Shown here: piece after piece, positions 45,011 to 57,429 of the stretch
Layout: each line of letters starts with the position of its first letter
Position numbering within the stretch: the first letter of the stretch is position 1
Origin: Isoetes taiwanensis
Taxonomy: Eukaryota; Streptophyta; Lycopodiopsida; Isoetales; Isoetaceae
Length of the DNA: 64,000 nucleotides
Assembly (NCBI GenBank): GCA_021234155.1
Contig: JAJEKV010000103.1
Span: forward strand, 1,116,001 to 1,180,000
Reading direction: 5' to 3'
Notes under the pieces: model-generated
Seen by the model: the letters and a program-made list of their open reading frames with translations, nothing else
What the model was told of the DNA's origin: nothing
The model's database searches: none
Translations under genes and position numbers: made by a program

Positions 45011-46910
45011 CTTGAAGGCGCCTTCAACCCGGCCGCTCCTCTTCTTTAACGGAAACAAAACCCTAATCCGCCAAAAACCCCTCCTTCAAATAGTCTCAAA
45101 ATAAGGGCTCAAAATGGACCTCTTTTTGGGTTTGAAGGGCAAACCCTCGTTTTGAAAGAGGCGTATATTCTTAAAATATTCGCAAATATGTTGATGGTAT
45201 GTTTACGTGTACAAGAAATTTATCGCTTTGTCGACCCACGTAATAGTTTGAATTGTGTCTATTCAAAATGGTGTATGTCGGCTATGTATATGGTCCAAGA
45301 GTTCTATACTACAAAAAGTTTCTTTAAGTTGTATCACATGATCCTGGTATTGCAAGGATCTAGGTATATGGTTCCAAACTTGTGGATTGGACCCACTATT
45401 AATGGCTAACGTTTGATACTGCAATGCATACTTAGTAAAGGCTTATGTCTATCGACTTCGAAATAGTATGACAGACATTATGAAAGATACCTGGTGTGAA
45501 TGTCAGACTTGCTGTCAGACTAAAACTTGCAAAAGTTGGAGTCAACCAGAAAGAAGCCCGATTTTGAGGGGTTTACTAACTTCCATTAGCACTTACGCTC
45601 AAAACAGAAAAAGAAACTTGTTAGAAGAAAGCATTTTATGCTTATAATTATCGGTTGCAGTGTATGTAACAATGGTAAGGACATATGCGAAATGCTAATA
45701 AATTATCAAAAAGCCCCCATATTTAAACTATAGTACCTCATGCAAAGGGCTACTAAGAGCCCCCATATTTAAACTATTGTACCTTTGAGACTAATATGCT
45801 GATGCAAAAAACCACCACCAGCTTTGCTTTTTTTTATGTAAGCTTGCACAACCTGCATATCTTTCTTATACAACATGGATATCTTTCATGCTGTCTATGC
45901 AACAGACAGGCACTCAAGTTTTTAAAGCCCATAGTATGAGATGCGCAACTATGAAAACAGCTATAGGTCTTGCTTTGGAAACATCTATGGGTCTTGCTTT
46001 GGTTGCTAAAAGAGATAACTTTAAGTTGCATAGGTTGGTAGGAAGATAATAACGTCCTATAAGTTTCCATGTAAATATTCAGTAATGCATGCTTAAAGTG
46101 CCAAACGGACATGTTTAGCATATATGAGATGATATAGCAGATGATGCAGATCATCCCTTACTGACGAAACTTTTGACAATACCTTCTGGTGTTGTATGAA
46201 TCCGCCCCCATGGTTTCCTTGATAAGTTGATAATTGGCATTGCCCCTCAACTGCCCACAGTACTCTATTGGATTGCTCTGCACATCATTGCCATTAGTTT
46301 CATTTAGTTCTCTCTTGACCCTCCATGCTATTTAGCTTGGAACTGTTTGCTGCAGAGAGTAATAAAACAATGTTAGCCTTGTGCATTCCCCACATTATGT
46401 GGTTATGAATTGGTTTAGAAAAGAGATTTCCCCCTTTATCTGATTTGCTGTGAAAAGTTTTCGCCAGTGTGTGGTGTTAAGATCCATCAATCTGAAAATT
46501 ATACAAAACCTAATAATACCGACCCCAAGGGGTAAGGATTTTACCTTGGGAATGTTGTTGAAATGTACATGCAAATGACAGTGTCCTTAAGGTCCAACCT
46601 CTCCTAAATTGCAAGCACTTCTTCGCATGCAAGACTTAGCTACATGTAAAATGGTTTATTTAGTATTCATGGTCTTGTATGAAACCGGCGTTGCTAAAAA
46701 TGCAGTAAATTAAATCAGAACATAAAATAATAGATTGTACAAACATGCTAAGAGAGAAGTACCTTGCACCACTTCTAGATTACTTGCATTGGGTAGCTCC
46801 CAAACCACAAACAACAATCACTGCAGGGAAAATATGCAAGCCAGCAAGCTATGACAAACATATAGATGGCAAATACTGCATTGAATCTTACCTCCTTAAA
46901 GAGAGCCATG
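45011..46910. other. SmB upstream flank and gene-free region
   Basis: Bases 45011-45160 are the 5' flank of SmB. A block at about 45118-45155 (CTCTTTTTGGGTTTGAAGGG, then CAAACCCTCG) recurs at about 50618-50658, so it is part of a repeat or a shared promoter-proximal element. At 45709-45790 AGCCCCCATATTTAAACTAT, then GTACC, is directly duplicated. No other gene is supported. Confidence 0.45.
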
Positions 46911-47035
46911 AATAGAATAGAATAGAATAGAATAGAATAGAATAGAATAGAATAGAATAGAATAGAATAGAATAGAATAGAATAGAATAGAATAGATTTT
47001 TTAACGTCCACGGAGACCAATAGGTCATGAGACCA
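46911..47035 (-). mobile_element. LINE 3' end with long (TAGAA)n tail
   Basis: Seventeen perfect AATAG units (46911-46995) are followed by ATTTTTTAACGTCCACGGAG and ACCAATAGG. On the minus strand this is CCTATTGGTCTCCGTGGACG, then the pentanucleotide tail: the same 3' terminus as the LINEs at 5120-5172 and 36148-36200. The body is very short (35-60 bp). The long, perfect tail suggests either a younger insertion or later microsatellite expansion. Confidence 0.75.
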
Positions 47036-48569
47036 AGTCAAATCTGCATGCTCCCTTATCACATATCCAAGTAGCAACTATGAGTCTAATAGATCTAGAG
47101 ATGCCATCCCGCTCTAGAAGATATATCAGCAAAGTCTTGAATAATTGAAGGAGCTTTTGTAAAACATTTTGTTTGTATGGTCCTTAGCTGCCACAACACA
47201 TAATTTGACACTTGTGTGCCAGCCTTTTCTGCTTTTTTCATAATGTAACCATGAGCGATCCTTTTCTCTTCTTCCCGCATTGCTAAAACTTGAATATATT
47301 ACCACACTTCCATAGTACCCACGAAACTCAGCCCATGCACTAAGTTTATGCAACTGCTTAGCATTATGTTTATGGAGAAGGCTTGCTTTAGTCTGTTTCA
47401 CATACATTTAAAATTCTGAGAGAAAAGGCCGTGAGATCAAGCCACTTCTACTTCCTTTTCCCATAAGGATCTAGTAGGTGCATCCTCAGCATGGGTGGAC
47501 ACATGAGCTAAAGCATTGGAGCACTATTGAGCATTGATGCAGCACATGCTAACAAACCATAGCACAACAAACACTTAAACGATATGAGTATTTATGACAT
47601 TGAATAAACTCTACCTTCTCTCTGTCTACCTTCGGAAATTACTTGAGCAGAGAAGGCATATTTAAAATGACCTGCAAACAATGGAACTTAAATCTTGGCC
47701 TGCAAGTGAATGTCTGGATAAGGCAAAGATGAAGGACCAATTGCAGAATATGAAATAAAACCTTTGCATTTGATTTTCCAGGGCAGTAAAATATCACATC
47801 GGAGAAAAAAGTGCCTCAAATGCATGATGTGTCTGAATACAGATAAACCAGACTTAAAAGCTCTGGAATATCTAATGCTTATGCTCACTAGACAAGTAGG
47901 GTATGGAAAAGTTTTCAATGGCATTTTCACATCAAGAACCTCTTCTGCATCGCCGTCTTTCAAGTAAAAAGAACCGCCGAAACTAAGCCAGAGTGACAGA
48001 ATCACGCCATTTAAGAGCAAAAACAGCACTGGCATTGAAAGGCATTCTATCACAGAGCTCCATTTATCGAATTCAAACAGCATTCCAGAAATACCTGAGA
48101 GATTTTTAACGGCAAAAAAAGGATTAAGGATGAGGCTGGTTGATTGCCCTAGCTTGATCGTTGCCCTTCCACTGGTTTGATCCCCACTGTCCAATTAGTT
48201 TCGTTAATACCTGGCCGCCGAATTTAGGGCTGGATGGAAAATGGACAGAGAGCAAAGCACCGCCTTTTACATGTAGGCCGAGTCACCACTGCACCTTATG
48301 CTTCTGCGCCGAAAGTGGTTATGGCACCAGGCTGCTTCTGCAAAACACGCGATAGAAGGAGCCAAACACCTGGTCGTCAGTTCCGCTTGCTTGCCTTAAA
48401 AGGCAAGCAACTTTGAATATCTAATCCCAATGGCGCTCAAGAATCCCACCCTTGCTTCGAACGAAAGCTTCTCAACTCAAATCAACACCTTGCAAAATCG
48501 ACAGCCAAGATACGTGCCCTGGTGACACGAATATTCCAAAGAATCGTTGTATAGCATTTATATATGTTT
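47036..48569. other. No supported gene; one open frame noted
   Basis: The minus-strand frame at 47688-48194 (168 codons) has no ATG at its 5' end; its first ATG is about 37 codons in. It contains a hydrophobic stretch (MPVLFLLLNGVILSLWLSF) that could be a membrane segment. I recognise no family, and the frame may simply be open by chance or represent an exon. The rest of the stretch shows nothing. Confidence 0.25.
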
Positions 48570-48705
48570 AGACTCGCGGCGGCTGCAAGCGAACATTTCT
48601 CTTCTCCAACCTGCTGCAAAAGAAGTTTGTGCTAAGCCGAATAGATCTCAATTCTGGACATCCTTGAGATGCAAAAGAACATGCAGGAGTTGAACCTTGG
48701 ATTTC
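48570..48705 (-). repeat. SINE-like dispersed element, copy 2
   Basis: Reverse-strand copy of 6399-6537. Read on the minus strand it begins GGTTCAACTCCTGCATGTTC and continues through GGATGTCCAGAATTGAGATC and TTCTTTTGCAGCAGGTTGGA to AAATGTTCGCTTGCAGCCGC. Similarity to copy 1 is high over about 120 bp and stops at both ends, which defines the element. Confidence 0.55.
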
Positions 48706-51040
48706 GTCTGCAAATCTTTAGCCAAAAAGGTCCGATACTAAGTTTGCAAATAGAGAAGTCTTTGATAATGGCATGGACTTCAATGTTGCATCCCCTTAAA
48801 TATGCCCAGGAGATACATAACAAAAGAAATTGGCATGTATGGTCCTAAAATATGAACAGAAGAATCTCAAGTTTGAGCAAAAAAATTTACACTATGCTCT
48901 GTTGCCTGTGATGCAATTTTGTCCTTTATTATTGATCACATATTTTGAAATTGAATTACTGAAAAAATCTTTAAAAGCATAAGGAATAGATCCTATGAGG
49001 GTAACAATATTGCAAGTTTAGATTTACACTGCATATTTAAGGTCGTGGAAATCATGGCCACTAATCCCATACTCATTCCTAATTATGTTCATGCTCGAAC
49101 AGATATGACATAGGCTCTTGGTCATGTGATAGCCACTTGGCCTACATCTCCCTTGTGAGAATGGATGTTCCAAATGTGAAATACCTTTTAAGATGTCTCA
49201 AATGTCAGAAAAAAAGTTGAATGAACAGATGCCAGTTGCCTCTGCAAATACAATGGAGCTTCAAAATAGAGTTCTTTCTTTGCCATGGACATACCAATTT
49301 TGACGTAATCAACAAACAAAAATGAGTATTGTATTGATTATGTGCATTTGATCCAAACAACGTACTTAGGCAGCTCAAAACCATGAGGATACAGACTGAA
49401 ACAGATGGCACAGACCTTACCACTTTTAATATTCTGCTATTTGATTTATACTGGCGTCTGATGCAAATATTTGAAACAATTCACCCTAATCTCGAGTTTG
49501 CAGATGGGTTCGCCTAGTGAATTAGAATCGAATTTTTTTCTATCTTTGATAAGCCAAAGCAGATGGATTAAAGAACCTAGATTCATATTTGTAAGTTCAT
49601 TGCTTGCTCTGGTCCCCCAACACCTACCGCAATTTACAGCCGCAAAGCAAAGCTCAGATTTCAAGAACAGAGTAAACATGAGGCCGGTATAGCTTTGCAT
49701 TTCTCTGGCGGCCACCAGAGCCATAGCTTCCCATGAACCCTTGAATCTCGCAAGAAGAGCTGAATCATTTTGAACCGAAGCATAATGGTCAAAAAAATGG
49801 ATTAAACGGTAGAAATCCGAGCTTTCTTTTATATCTTGGAATAAATAGGTGCATGGATTGAAGGTCTCACATAGCTAGCATGGCCAATCTGTCACTAAAA
49901 ATCTAGAAGCAGGAGGGTTTCAAAACATGGGGAATGCCTGTGGCGTCAAAACGGCCGCCCATAAGGGCATAGCCAGATTGGCTTGCCCTAAAAACGGTCG
50001 GATTTTTGCAAATATGCCCTGAAATTTGTGGAAAAATGGGATTTTCCACTGCATTTTTATGCTGGCTGATTTGCAATGATTGATAATTTGCTGTTGGTCA
50101 CCACAGTTACTCAGATAATCGATGCTGCTCTGATATTCAATGGCCTAATAGAATACATTGTCTCCAAGATTATGCTAGTCTTTGGTAGCCTATAAAAGAT
50201 GGAAATTTTCAGTGCAAATGCTAACTTCGTGCTATTCTTGAAGAAAAGGTCTGTTCCTTGTGCTTAACCTAAAATGTTTTTTCATTTTAACGAATCTGGC
50301 ATGGCTGAATCTGTGTTGGCCACAGTTTTATAGCAGGGCATCATATGCATAGGATGTCCATTAACCTCTAATGTTACAGGAGAAGCGATGGCATCATGGC
50401 ATTTGCACTTTCTAGAATCTAGAGAGGAGGGATGCAGATGCCGCAGTGTCAAAGGACGCCATAGCCAGCAAATTTTTTTCATACCTAATGCAACATGTCA
50501 ACAATTTTACAATAGAAGTGTTGCGCACAAAAATAGCTAATGTGTCATAATTATAGAGAGGAATCTTAAAGTAATATTCCAAAATAATCATCCTATAACA
50601 ATTATATATGTTAAGAAGGGTTCTTTTTGGGTTAAAGGGCAAACCCTCGCTTTTGTTGTTTAGTGGATATATTCCAGGTACATGCCAAAATATTCTCACC
50701 CACCAGACTACACCTGTCATTGGAAGTAATTTGTTGATAGAGGGCTGGAGAATCCTTCTTTTTGAATGTTCTGGCAGTTTTTTGAGCTCAGATTCATCGC
50801 CGGAGCTCGACAATGGTATTTCTTTAGCTTTATAAATATTCTTTCTAGGGGCTCGTTTGCCTCAAAGACATCAAATAGTAAATGGTGCAGAGAAGTTCAT
50901 TCCAAATGAGCTCTTACTGCATCATTACATATAGTTTAAAAAAAAACTGATCGAAAAAATGAATTAGTGATGCAGGTAGTTGTACACCGCTTTTAGGTTT
51001 CCTAGATGATTGCCAACGGGTTCACATCGTCGCTTTGTTG
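48706..51040. other. Gene-free region
   Basis: No gene supported. It includes an inverted copy (about 50430-50480) of the GGCTATGGCGTC / AAATTTGCT motif that is tandem near 1387, and a second copy (about 50618-50658) of the SmB-upstream block CAAACCCTCG. Confidence 0.4.
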
Positions 51041-51420
51041 CCAAATGCAGTATGGCTATATACTAAGCAATACAGACCCAGAATTTGAAGCTCAAAAAGC
51101 AACAAGCACCAAACGATGCAGGCCATGTTGTGTATGGCCACCCTCAGCAATGCGGACACAGAATGAGCAGTCCAGAAAGCAACAAACATCAAACGACGCA
51201 GCCCAAACTGTGTACCACCACCCATGAAATGGTAGTCGTTCCCAAAAGACAATATGCACCAAATCACGCAGCCCAGGCCGCATATGGCAACCCATGAAAT
51301 GGTAGTCATGGCTATTAGAATGAACAGCTCAAAACGTAACTGGCAACAAACCGAGCAGTGCATGCTGCATATGGCCACCTAAGAAATGGTAGCCCAAAAT
51401 GCAACAAGCAATGCACTAGG
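51041..51420. repeat. ~75-bp minisatellite, about five diverged units
   Basis: Units contain AGCAACAAnCAnCAAACGAnGCA, then GCCCA, then a GTGTATGGCCACC-like block, then CCCATGAAATGGTAGTC. Units begin near 51062, 51145, 51224, 51296 and 51380 and differ by substitutions and small gaps. Small overlapping frames on both strands are by-products. Confidence 0.65.
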
Positions 51421-51838
51421 TTGGACTGCAAGAAAAACCCATTGGGATTCTTCTAATTTGCCCCCAGATATTATTTTCCATCTCTAAGAAATAGTGGTTT
51501 AGAGGCTTTAAATGTTTCCTTTTCTAGGTGTAACCACCTAATAAACTCCTTGCTATTTGCTAACTTTACCCATTTAACTTTTATCTCTTCATTTCTAACC
51601 TTATAAATCAAGTCAAACTTTCTTTCTTCAGTCCTTTGATATTCCTATGTGTGGTCAATAATATCATTAATATTTCCATAATTCATTCGCTACCCATAAG
51701 TGAAATATTCTCATAGCACTATGTCTACTAAGAATATGTCATGGATTTTCAAGGGTAAGTTCAATATTTATGAAAACAAAGGGCATCTTTGTTTTCATAG
51801 ATTTTTTTTGGCTTGAACGGACATTAGGGCATCTTTGT
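51421..51838. other. AT-rich flank upstream of LINE
   Basis: No gene. AGGGCATCTTTGT occurs at about 51779 and again at 51826, immediately before the LINE ORF1 start. This is a short local duplication that may belong to the LINE 5' UTR. Confidence 0.35.
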
Positions 51839-52532
51839 ATGCCTCCGAAGAAGAAACCCTCATCTGAAGATGAGGGGATCGAATATGGGGGGGCTCGGAT
51901 CTGGTGGCCCTTGTTCAGGAATTGAAATCAGAAATTCACAATCTTAGGGGTGAGGTTTCATCGCTCAGAAAATCCTTGGATGAACTGATACAGCAGAAAT
52001 CAACACCCAGTGATTCCAATAAGCACCCGGAAATTGATTATACTGTGCAGATCCAGACTTTGGAAACCAATCTTGCAACCTTAATTGCTGAAACAACTAA
52101 GGAGCAAATGTCACTCCACCATGAATATATCACAGCAGAGCAGGCGGATCTTGAGTTTCGAGCTAGGAACCTGAAAATCTCAGGACTATCTGAAGAAGAA
52201 AATGAAAATATCCGAGAGGTACTAGAGCATTTTTTCTCGGAATTGATGCATCTTCATGAGCCCCAGTTTGTATCAGGAAGGAGATTGGGGATAGTTTCCA
52301 TATTCGCCCAATTCTTGTCAGGTTTCGTTCAAAAGAAGCCAGAGATAGGATCATGCAAAATCGAGTTGCATTAAAAGGAGAAAAGATATGGCTTGACTCG
52401 GATCTCACACCAATACAGTTGGAAATCCGGAAAAAAGAATGGGCAAGGGTGAAAGAAGCAAGGGATGCTGGTTTTGTGGCATACCTAGATCAAAGTGGAA
52501 AAGCAGTGATCACGAAGAGAAAAAAGAACTAG
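51839..52532 (+). pseudogene. L1-like LINE ORF1 (nucleic-acid-binding protein), two frameshifts
   Basis: ORF1 proteins of L1-type LINEs bind the element RNA. A start (MPPKKKPSSEDEG) at 51839 is joined to the main frame through a 1-base shift in a run of seven G (51889-51895). The main frame has a coiled coil (about 51910-52130, leucine/hydrophobic heptads such as LRGEVSSLRKSLDELIQQ). The RNA-binding-like domain follows (DLEFRARNLKISGLSEEENE, then HFFSEL). A second 1-base loss in the G run near 52288 shifts into RPILVRFRSKEARDRIM and a basic end, ITKRKKN, then TAG at 52532. Apart from these two homopolymer indels the frame is clean. Confidence 0.75.
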
Positions 52533-52550
52533 GGATTCAGGGCCTTGAGA

Positions 52551-53290
52551 ATGAGTATGTGGAATGCTCATGGATTGAATCAAGTTAAGGTGGATGCAAC
52601 AGCTGAAACATGGAAACAGCAAGATATATTGATCTTTGTTGAGACATGGGAACATCAATCTCGCTCTTTGCCAGTCATACCGGGAAATGTAGTAATTGGT
52701 CATTTATGGAATGAAAAGAAGGAAGGACCTGGGCGAGGTTATGGAGGAATAGCTATCTATGGAAACAAATACATGGAGCCTGCTCTCCAGATAGTGAAAG
52801 AAGATGTAAATAAACAGTATCTGTGGTTGAAAATAAAGACTTCAAATGTAGATCTTTTCATTGCTGCATGCTATTTTGCTCCACTCAATGCTACTTTATA
52901 CAAAAATAGGAATTTCGATATGGAGGATCCTCTGGGAAACCTGTGTGTAGATGCATTGGAATTTAGTGAGCAGGGAAAAATATTCTTTGTTGGTGATTTT
53001 AATGCCGAAACAGTCGCCATCGGGCCTCAACATTTGTAGATCCTCCTCTCGATACATGCCCGGATGAGCAAGAAGAGTTATTTAACAGAGTTCAAGACAA
53101 ACTCTCAAATGCAATGGGAGAATTTTTGCTAGAAATGTGCACCATTTGGCGGATTGAAGATAGCAAATGGCATCCATAAGTTTCCCTACTCTGGAAATTC
53201 CACTTGCTTCAGCCATACGGGATCAAGCATAGTGGATTATTTCTTAGCATGTGATTTGGATATGGTATCAGCATACACATCAAAAACGAT
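52551..53290 (+). pseudogene. L1-like LINE ORF2, endonuclease part only
   Basis: It starts 18 bp after the ORF1 stop. An APE-type endonuclease nicks DNA to prime reverse transcription. The frame reads MSMWNAHGLNQVKVDA (start of the fold), ILIFVETWEHQ (catalytic E), GYGGIAIYG, IAACYFAPLNAT, and FFVGDFNAE (GDFN catalytic motif), then shifts frame near 53025. It continues with YSGNSTCFSHTGSSIVDYFL, the C-terminal substrate-binding motif (S-x-x-D). Homology ends at about 53290, where a C-rich tandem repeat starts; no reverse transcriptase follows. Dead. Confidence 0.8.
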
Positions 53291-53935
53291 GCCCATATCC
53301 TCCTTAAAATCCCCCATAAAAAACCCCTTAAAATCCCCTTTTTCGTGGAATGGACATGATTTTCAGAAACGGGATATTTGGCCACAATCCCCCCATTGTG
53401 ATTTTGTAAATTAATATCCCCTTATTTGAATTGTTTTTATATCCCCCATTGCCATATGCAATGGTCATACCCCTTTTGTCACAAATAATGTTCATACCCC
53501 TTTCTAGGAACAATCCCCCTTTGTGATTTTGTAGTTTAATATACCCTTATTCCGTTCATACCCCTTATTCCGTTCATACCCCTCTTCTCAACCATCCTCC
53601 TTTTATGTTTAATATCCCCTTATTCCGTTCATACCCCTTTTATGTTTATACTCCTTTTCCGTTCATACTCCTTTTATGTTTAATATCCCCTTATTCCGTT
53701 CATACCCCTCTTCTCAACCATCCTCCTTTTGTGATCTTGTAATTAATATCCCATACTGTTAATACCCTTTTCTCAAAAATCCCCCCTTCTGTGATTTTGT
53801 GTTTAATATCCCCTTATTCCGTTCATACCCCTCTTCTCAACCATCCCCCTTTTGTGACCTTGTATTTAATATCCCGTCCTTAGTTAACACCCTTTTCTCA
53901 ACAATCCCCCTTTTCTATTTTGTAGTTTACTTAGA
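53290..53935. repeat. C-rich tandem repeat replacing LINE ORF2
   Basis: A family of short modules recurs for about 640 bp: TTATTCCGTTCATACCCC, CTTCTCAACCATCCCCCTTT, TTGTGATTTTGTATTTAATA and TATCCCC. They combine into units of about 60-90 bp, with shortened units around 53620-53700. CCCC is present in nearly every module, and strand asymmetry (C and T on the plus strand) is marked. It has no coding capacity. Its left edge cuts the LINE endonuclease. Confidence 0.75.
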
Positions 53936-54538
53936 TCAGATAATAAAGCATATGAAGATGTAGATTTGAATGCAGATAGGACGGAATTGGATGTGGATTC
54001 TATAAAACAAATTATGTTCCATACAAAAAAAAAAAGAGAGACACTGAAAATTATATGCAATTTCTTAATACCAAGACCATGAATATAGAAAGAACAAGTC
54101 AGTAAATCAGTCTATTAAGAGATCAAAGATCAGTACATTAGTCATTCCTTATAGCCTGCCAACTATGAGCTGACATCGAAAAACAAATCAGATACACAAA
54201 ACCCCACTTGGTGAGCATTTTTTTTGGCAGCCAACTCAGAATTTTGCTCTAGTAAGTGCTTTACTACTAGATCTAGCTTCTCTAATTGACTGAGGTTTCG
54301 AATACCTTTAAAAGTCCTTTGTCTAAACCTGTTTTGTTCTGCCATAAATTGTGGAATTTGAGTGTACATCTCATTGACAGTTGAGATCTTCATTAGAAAC
54401 ATACAAACGGCTTCTTTTTCTTTGACACTGAAAAATGAAAATGTCAATACATGTTAAAATATCAATATAATGTATGCATGTTACCTTAAGTCCAACGTGT
54501 TAACAAGGACTGCATGTCTTTCCTGAGAAGATACAACG
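53936..54538. other. Spacer with one unassigned minus-strand frame
   Basis: The minus-strand frame at 54163-54447 (94 codons, ATG start) reads with helical, charged segments (IRNLSQLEKLDLVVKHLLEQ) and no recognisable family. It may be an exon or a transposon scrap. An A run lies at about 54027-54037. Confidence 0.25.
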
Positions 54539-55048
54539 TGTTAGTCCTGTGCCTCCTGGTACAGGACTATTCATGCATACGACGGACCAGGTCAAGAACA
54601 AGGATCCACAGTCAACCACGGGTCAGCCATCAAAGGCCCAGCAGAAGACCAAGCAGCAGACCACGCAGTCAAAGGGCATGCGCCAAAAAAAGGAGGCGCC
54701 GGACAAGTGATGGCCCGTCCACCGCCAAAGGCACAGCTGGCGTGATTCTAGGCACTTCAAGAGGCACCGCCAAAGATTCCTCAGAATCAGGCCTCCTTCC
54801 GTGAGTCGCACCGGATCCACCGAGTGTCTATATTGGGCCAAAGGCCATTGTACTATATATATGAGTAGAGCTAGCACATGATTTTTAGATGAGTTTTGAG
54901 TCTTGTCTCATTTCGATCTTCTCTCGATTCATGAGAGCTCATGTATGTTCATCATTGATATCAAGGAAGCTTATCATTTTCCTCTCATTGTTCTCTTTTG
55001 TTCTGTTTTCTTATTCTTGTTCTCTTCTTGCAAATCCCGCAAGTGACA
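54539..55048 (+). mobile_element. Putative 5' LTR of the Ty3/gypsy element
   Basis: The segment begins TGTTAGTCC and can be closed at ...AAGTGACA (TG...CA ends with TGT/ACA inversion), about 510 bp. It carries a TATA-like ACTATATATATGAG at about 54851 and is followed by a long T/C-rich region, as expected for an LTR upstream of gag. No second copy lies inside the window, so the boundaries are inferred. No good match to a known tRNA primer site was found right after it. Confidence 0.4.
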
Positions 55049-56480
55049 TAGTCCCCCTGATTCTCCTGTTAGATCCACGGGTCCTCACGGGGCTGTCTTG
55101 CAGAGTTCCCTAACCCGCACCCCAAACACCATGCCGGGCCGGGTGCGATTCGATTTTTTTACATTTGCCATATGCGCCGAAAACTTCGCCCTGAAGAACT
55201 CCTTTCCCGGGCGGCGTGCGGCTTGGAAGCGCCATCATCGAGAAGGAAAGCTGTTCGCGACATGTATGGCTCTGCTTATGACATTGAGGGAGGCCACATT
55301 CGGGTCTAGGGCTCGGTCGGGCGCCACCTACCCCTCGTGTCTGTCTGCGTCCCCGCCCTCAAGCGTGCAAACATTGCTCACGACCTCGGTCACCTCATCA
55401 CTATCAGAGCCCTATCGCTCAACCTTCTCAACCTTACTTTCCATACCCCGAACATGCCTACATCCATCATTATTACGCCATACACCTCTGCCTTCACAAC
55501 CATCATCTCCCCCACGGTGAGACGGGGACATCCACATGTCTCTTTTGCTCCTCCCCGTGAATTTCCCTTCCCTACATTTCCCACCACTCTTCCCTTTACA
55601 ACCTTACCGACCTCAAACCCAATGATCGTGGCACCTCCAAAATTCCCACCTCAAAGAACCCCTTCATCGTGGTCTTTCAGGCACCATGCCACCTCCAACT
55701 CCACCTCAATATAATCACTATTCTGTTCCTGTCTAGCCAAGCACTTTCACCTCTACCTTTCAGACCCTTAAGCTGACTTATCCTACCTTTGGCAACACGA
55801 AAGGCAAACCATTAGACCAAAGTGCTCAGGCCCACATGGAAGAATTTGAAGCTCTGGCTGTCCTCAATGGTCATGCACAACCTCAACTGAAATTCCACAT
55901 CTTTTCCACCACCTTGCGTGGCTCTCCTCATCAATGGCTAATGTCCAACAAAAGCCACTGGAAACAAGATTGGTCCGAAATGAGAACTGCTTTTCTTTCT
56001 CACTATGGGACCACGGATGATGATCAACTTCATCTCAAGCAACTCAATGACCTTCAACAAGAACCCACGGAGTCCGCCCTGATTTTGCGATCGCCTTCAC
56101 ATTCTCGCCAAGAAACTCAAGAAGTACCCCACACGAGCCGATCTTGGTCCGTTTCTCCAAGGACTTCCTCCAAAATTATCCGACTCATGATCAATACTCA
56201 TACCAAGACTTTGGAGCAAAAAGCTATCGACCTTGTCAATCACTTTCGGTCAATGTTTCCTCCCGTGGCGTGGCTCTTCAGAGCTCCCTTTCATACCACC
56301 GGGTCATGGTTCCCCGTGACCGTTGTCCAACCTCAACACGCCAATCCACAAATAAGCAGCCGATCTCGGTGCCATATCCGCCAATACCAAGGCCACTTGG
56401 CAAATGAATGCAACTCCACCAATGGCCCGCCTCATTGTAAAGATGCAACATGTGCAATCATGCCACCTAAGAGTGCACTC
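55049..56480 (+). pseudogene. Ty3/gypsy gag (capsid and zinc knuckle), degenerate
   Basis: From about 55768 the frame gives LTYPTFGNTKGKPLDQ and then FHIFSTTLRGSPHQWL, MRTAFLSHYG and LKQLNDLQQEPTESA: the retrotransposon gag core in which STTLRG..W and F...F rows are typical. It encodes the capsid-like shell protein. Frameshifts begin near 56080. At about 56370-56415 a zinc-knuckle-like CHIRQYQGHLANEC follows CX2CX4HX4C spacing but has Arg in place of the second Cys. The leader at 55049-55767 has a frame rich in Ser/Thr/Pro with no recognised domain. Confidence 0.7.
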
Positions 56481-57429
56481 GCACTCATCCTACACCTTTC
56501 CGCAACAAGATGGTTTATCAAGTGCAAACAACACCTCAAAGACCAATCGCAATACCACCGCAACCCCCCGCAGCTCAATCCAATCAACTCTATCAGAATC
56601 GGAGCAACAACGGGACCCAACACACGCCCCTTTTGATCCTTCTAAAGCTCGGTGTTATCATCACACGAATGGGGTCATACCACCACGGCATGTCCTCAAC
56701 TTCCACAAGTTCAAAAGCAGCTTCCGGCACCAATCGGACCACCTCGGTCCGCCTCACGGCTTACCAACTCGATTGCCAACGGAAAACAAGGCCCGCGTCC
56801 GTTTTCGCGCAAGCCACCTCGCTGCGCCAAAGAATCACGCTTATCAACCAGCTCCCCGCCAATCAACCTCGATGGATCAACAAGCACAGAAGAAATTTTT
56901 CGTGCTCTTAATCCTCCAAATCCAAATTGGCCAAATTGGGTTGGTTTGGTTTCACGCCGCACCAGTATGCCACGCCCCTTAACCATTATTCCCAATGGCA
57001 CGCAACCCGCCTTTGCAAATACACCATTCCTCATGACGCTGAAAAAAGGTTCACTTTGCACCCGACTTGAGAAACTCATGCCGCATGTCATGCCTAAAGT
57101 TCGCCAAAGCATTCTCAACCTCATGCAAGCCGGGAAGGCCGCACGCTGGCTAATGTTCATGCCACCACTAGAGCTCAACATAGACAAGACGCACCTTCCA
57201 CGCCTCAACCTCCACGCCTCGGACATATCCAAATATAGCTGCAGAAGTTGACCTACTCAAAGAAGTTGTTGCTTCATTACCACGCACTCCAGCCCCTGTG
57301 GATCCAGCAGATCCTTTTTCTCATGTGCCTCTGGAACTCCAAGAGGAGCTAGCAAAAATCAAAATTCCCTTAAGTTTGGCAACAATTTTGAAACTCATCC
57401 CGCTTTCAAGGACCAGCTTACCACTCCCG

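Noticed and set aside
47688-48194. 168-codon minus-strand frame with a hydrophobic segment
   Set aside because: It lacks an ATG at its 5' end and has no family signature; kept only as a note within the gene-free region.
51022-51378. 118-codon minus-strand Cys-rich frame
   Set aside because: It is generated by the ~75-bp minisatellite; parallel frames on the opposite strand show the same periodicity.
53290-53935. Possible CRISPR-like array (regular repeats)
   Set aside because: The modules are shuffled, without constant repeats and unique spacers; the context is plant nuclear DNA.
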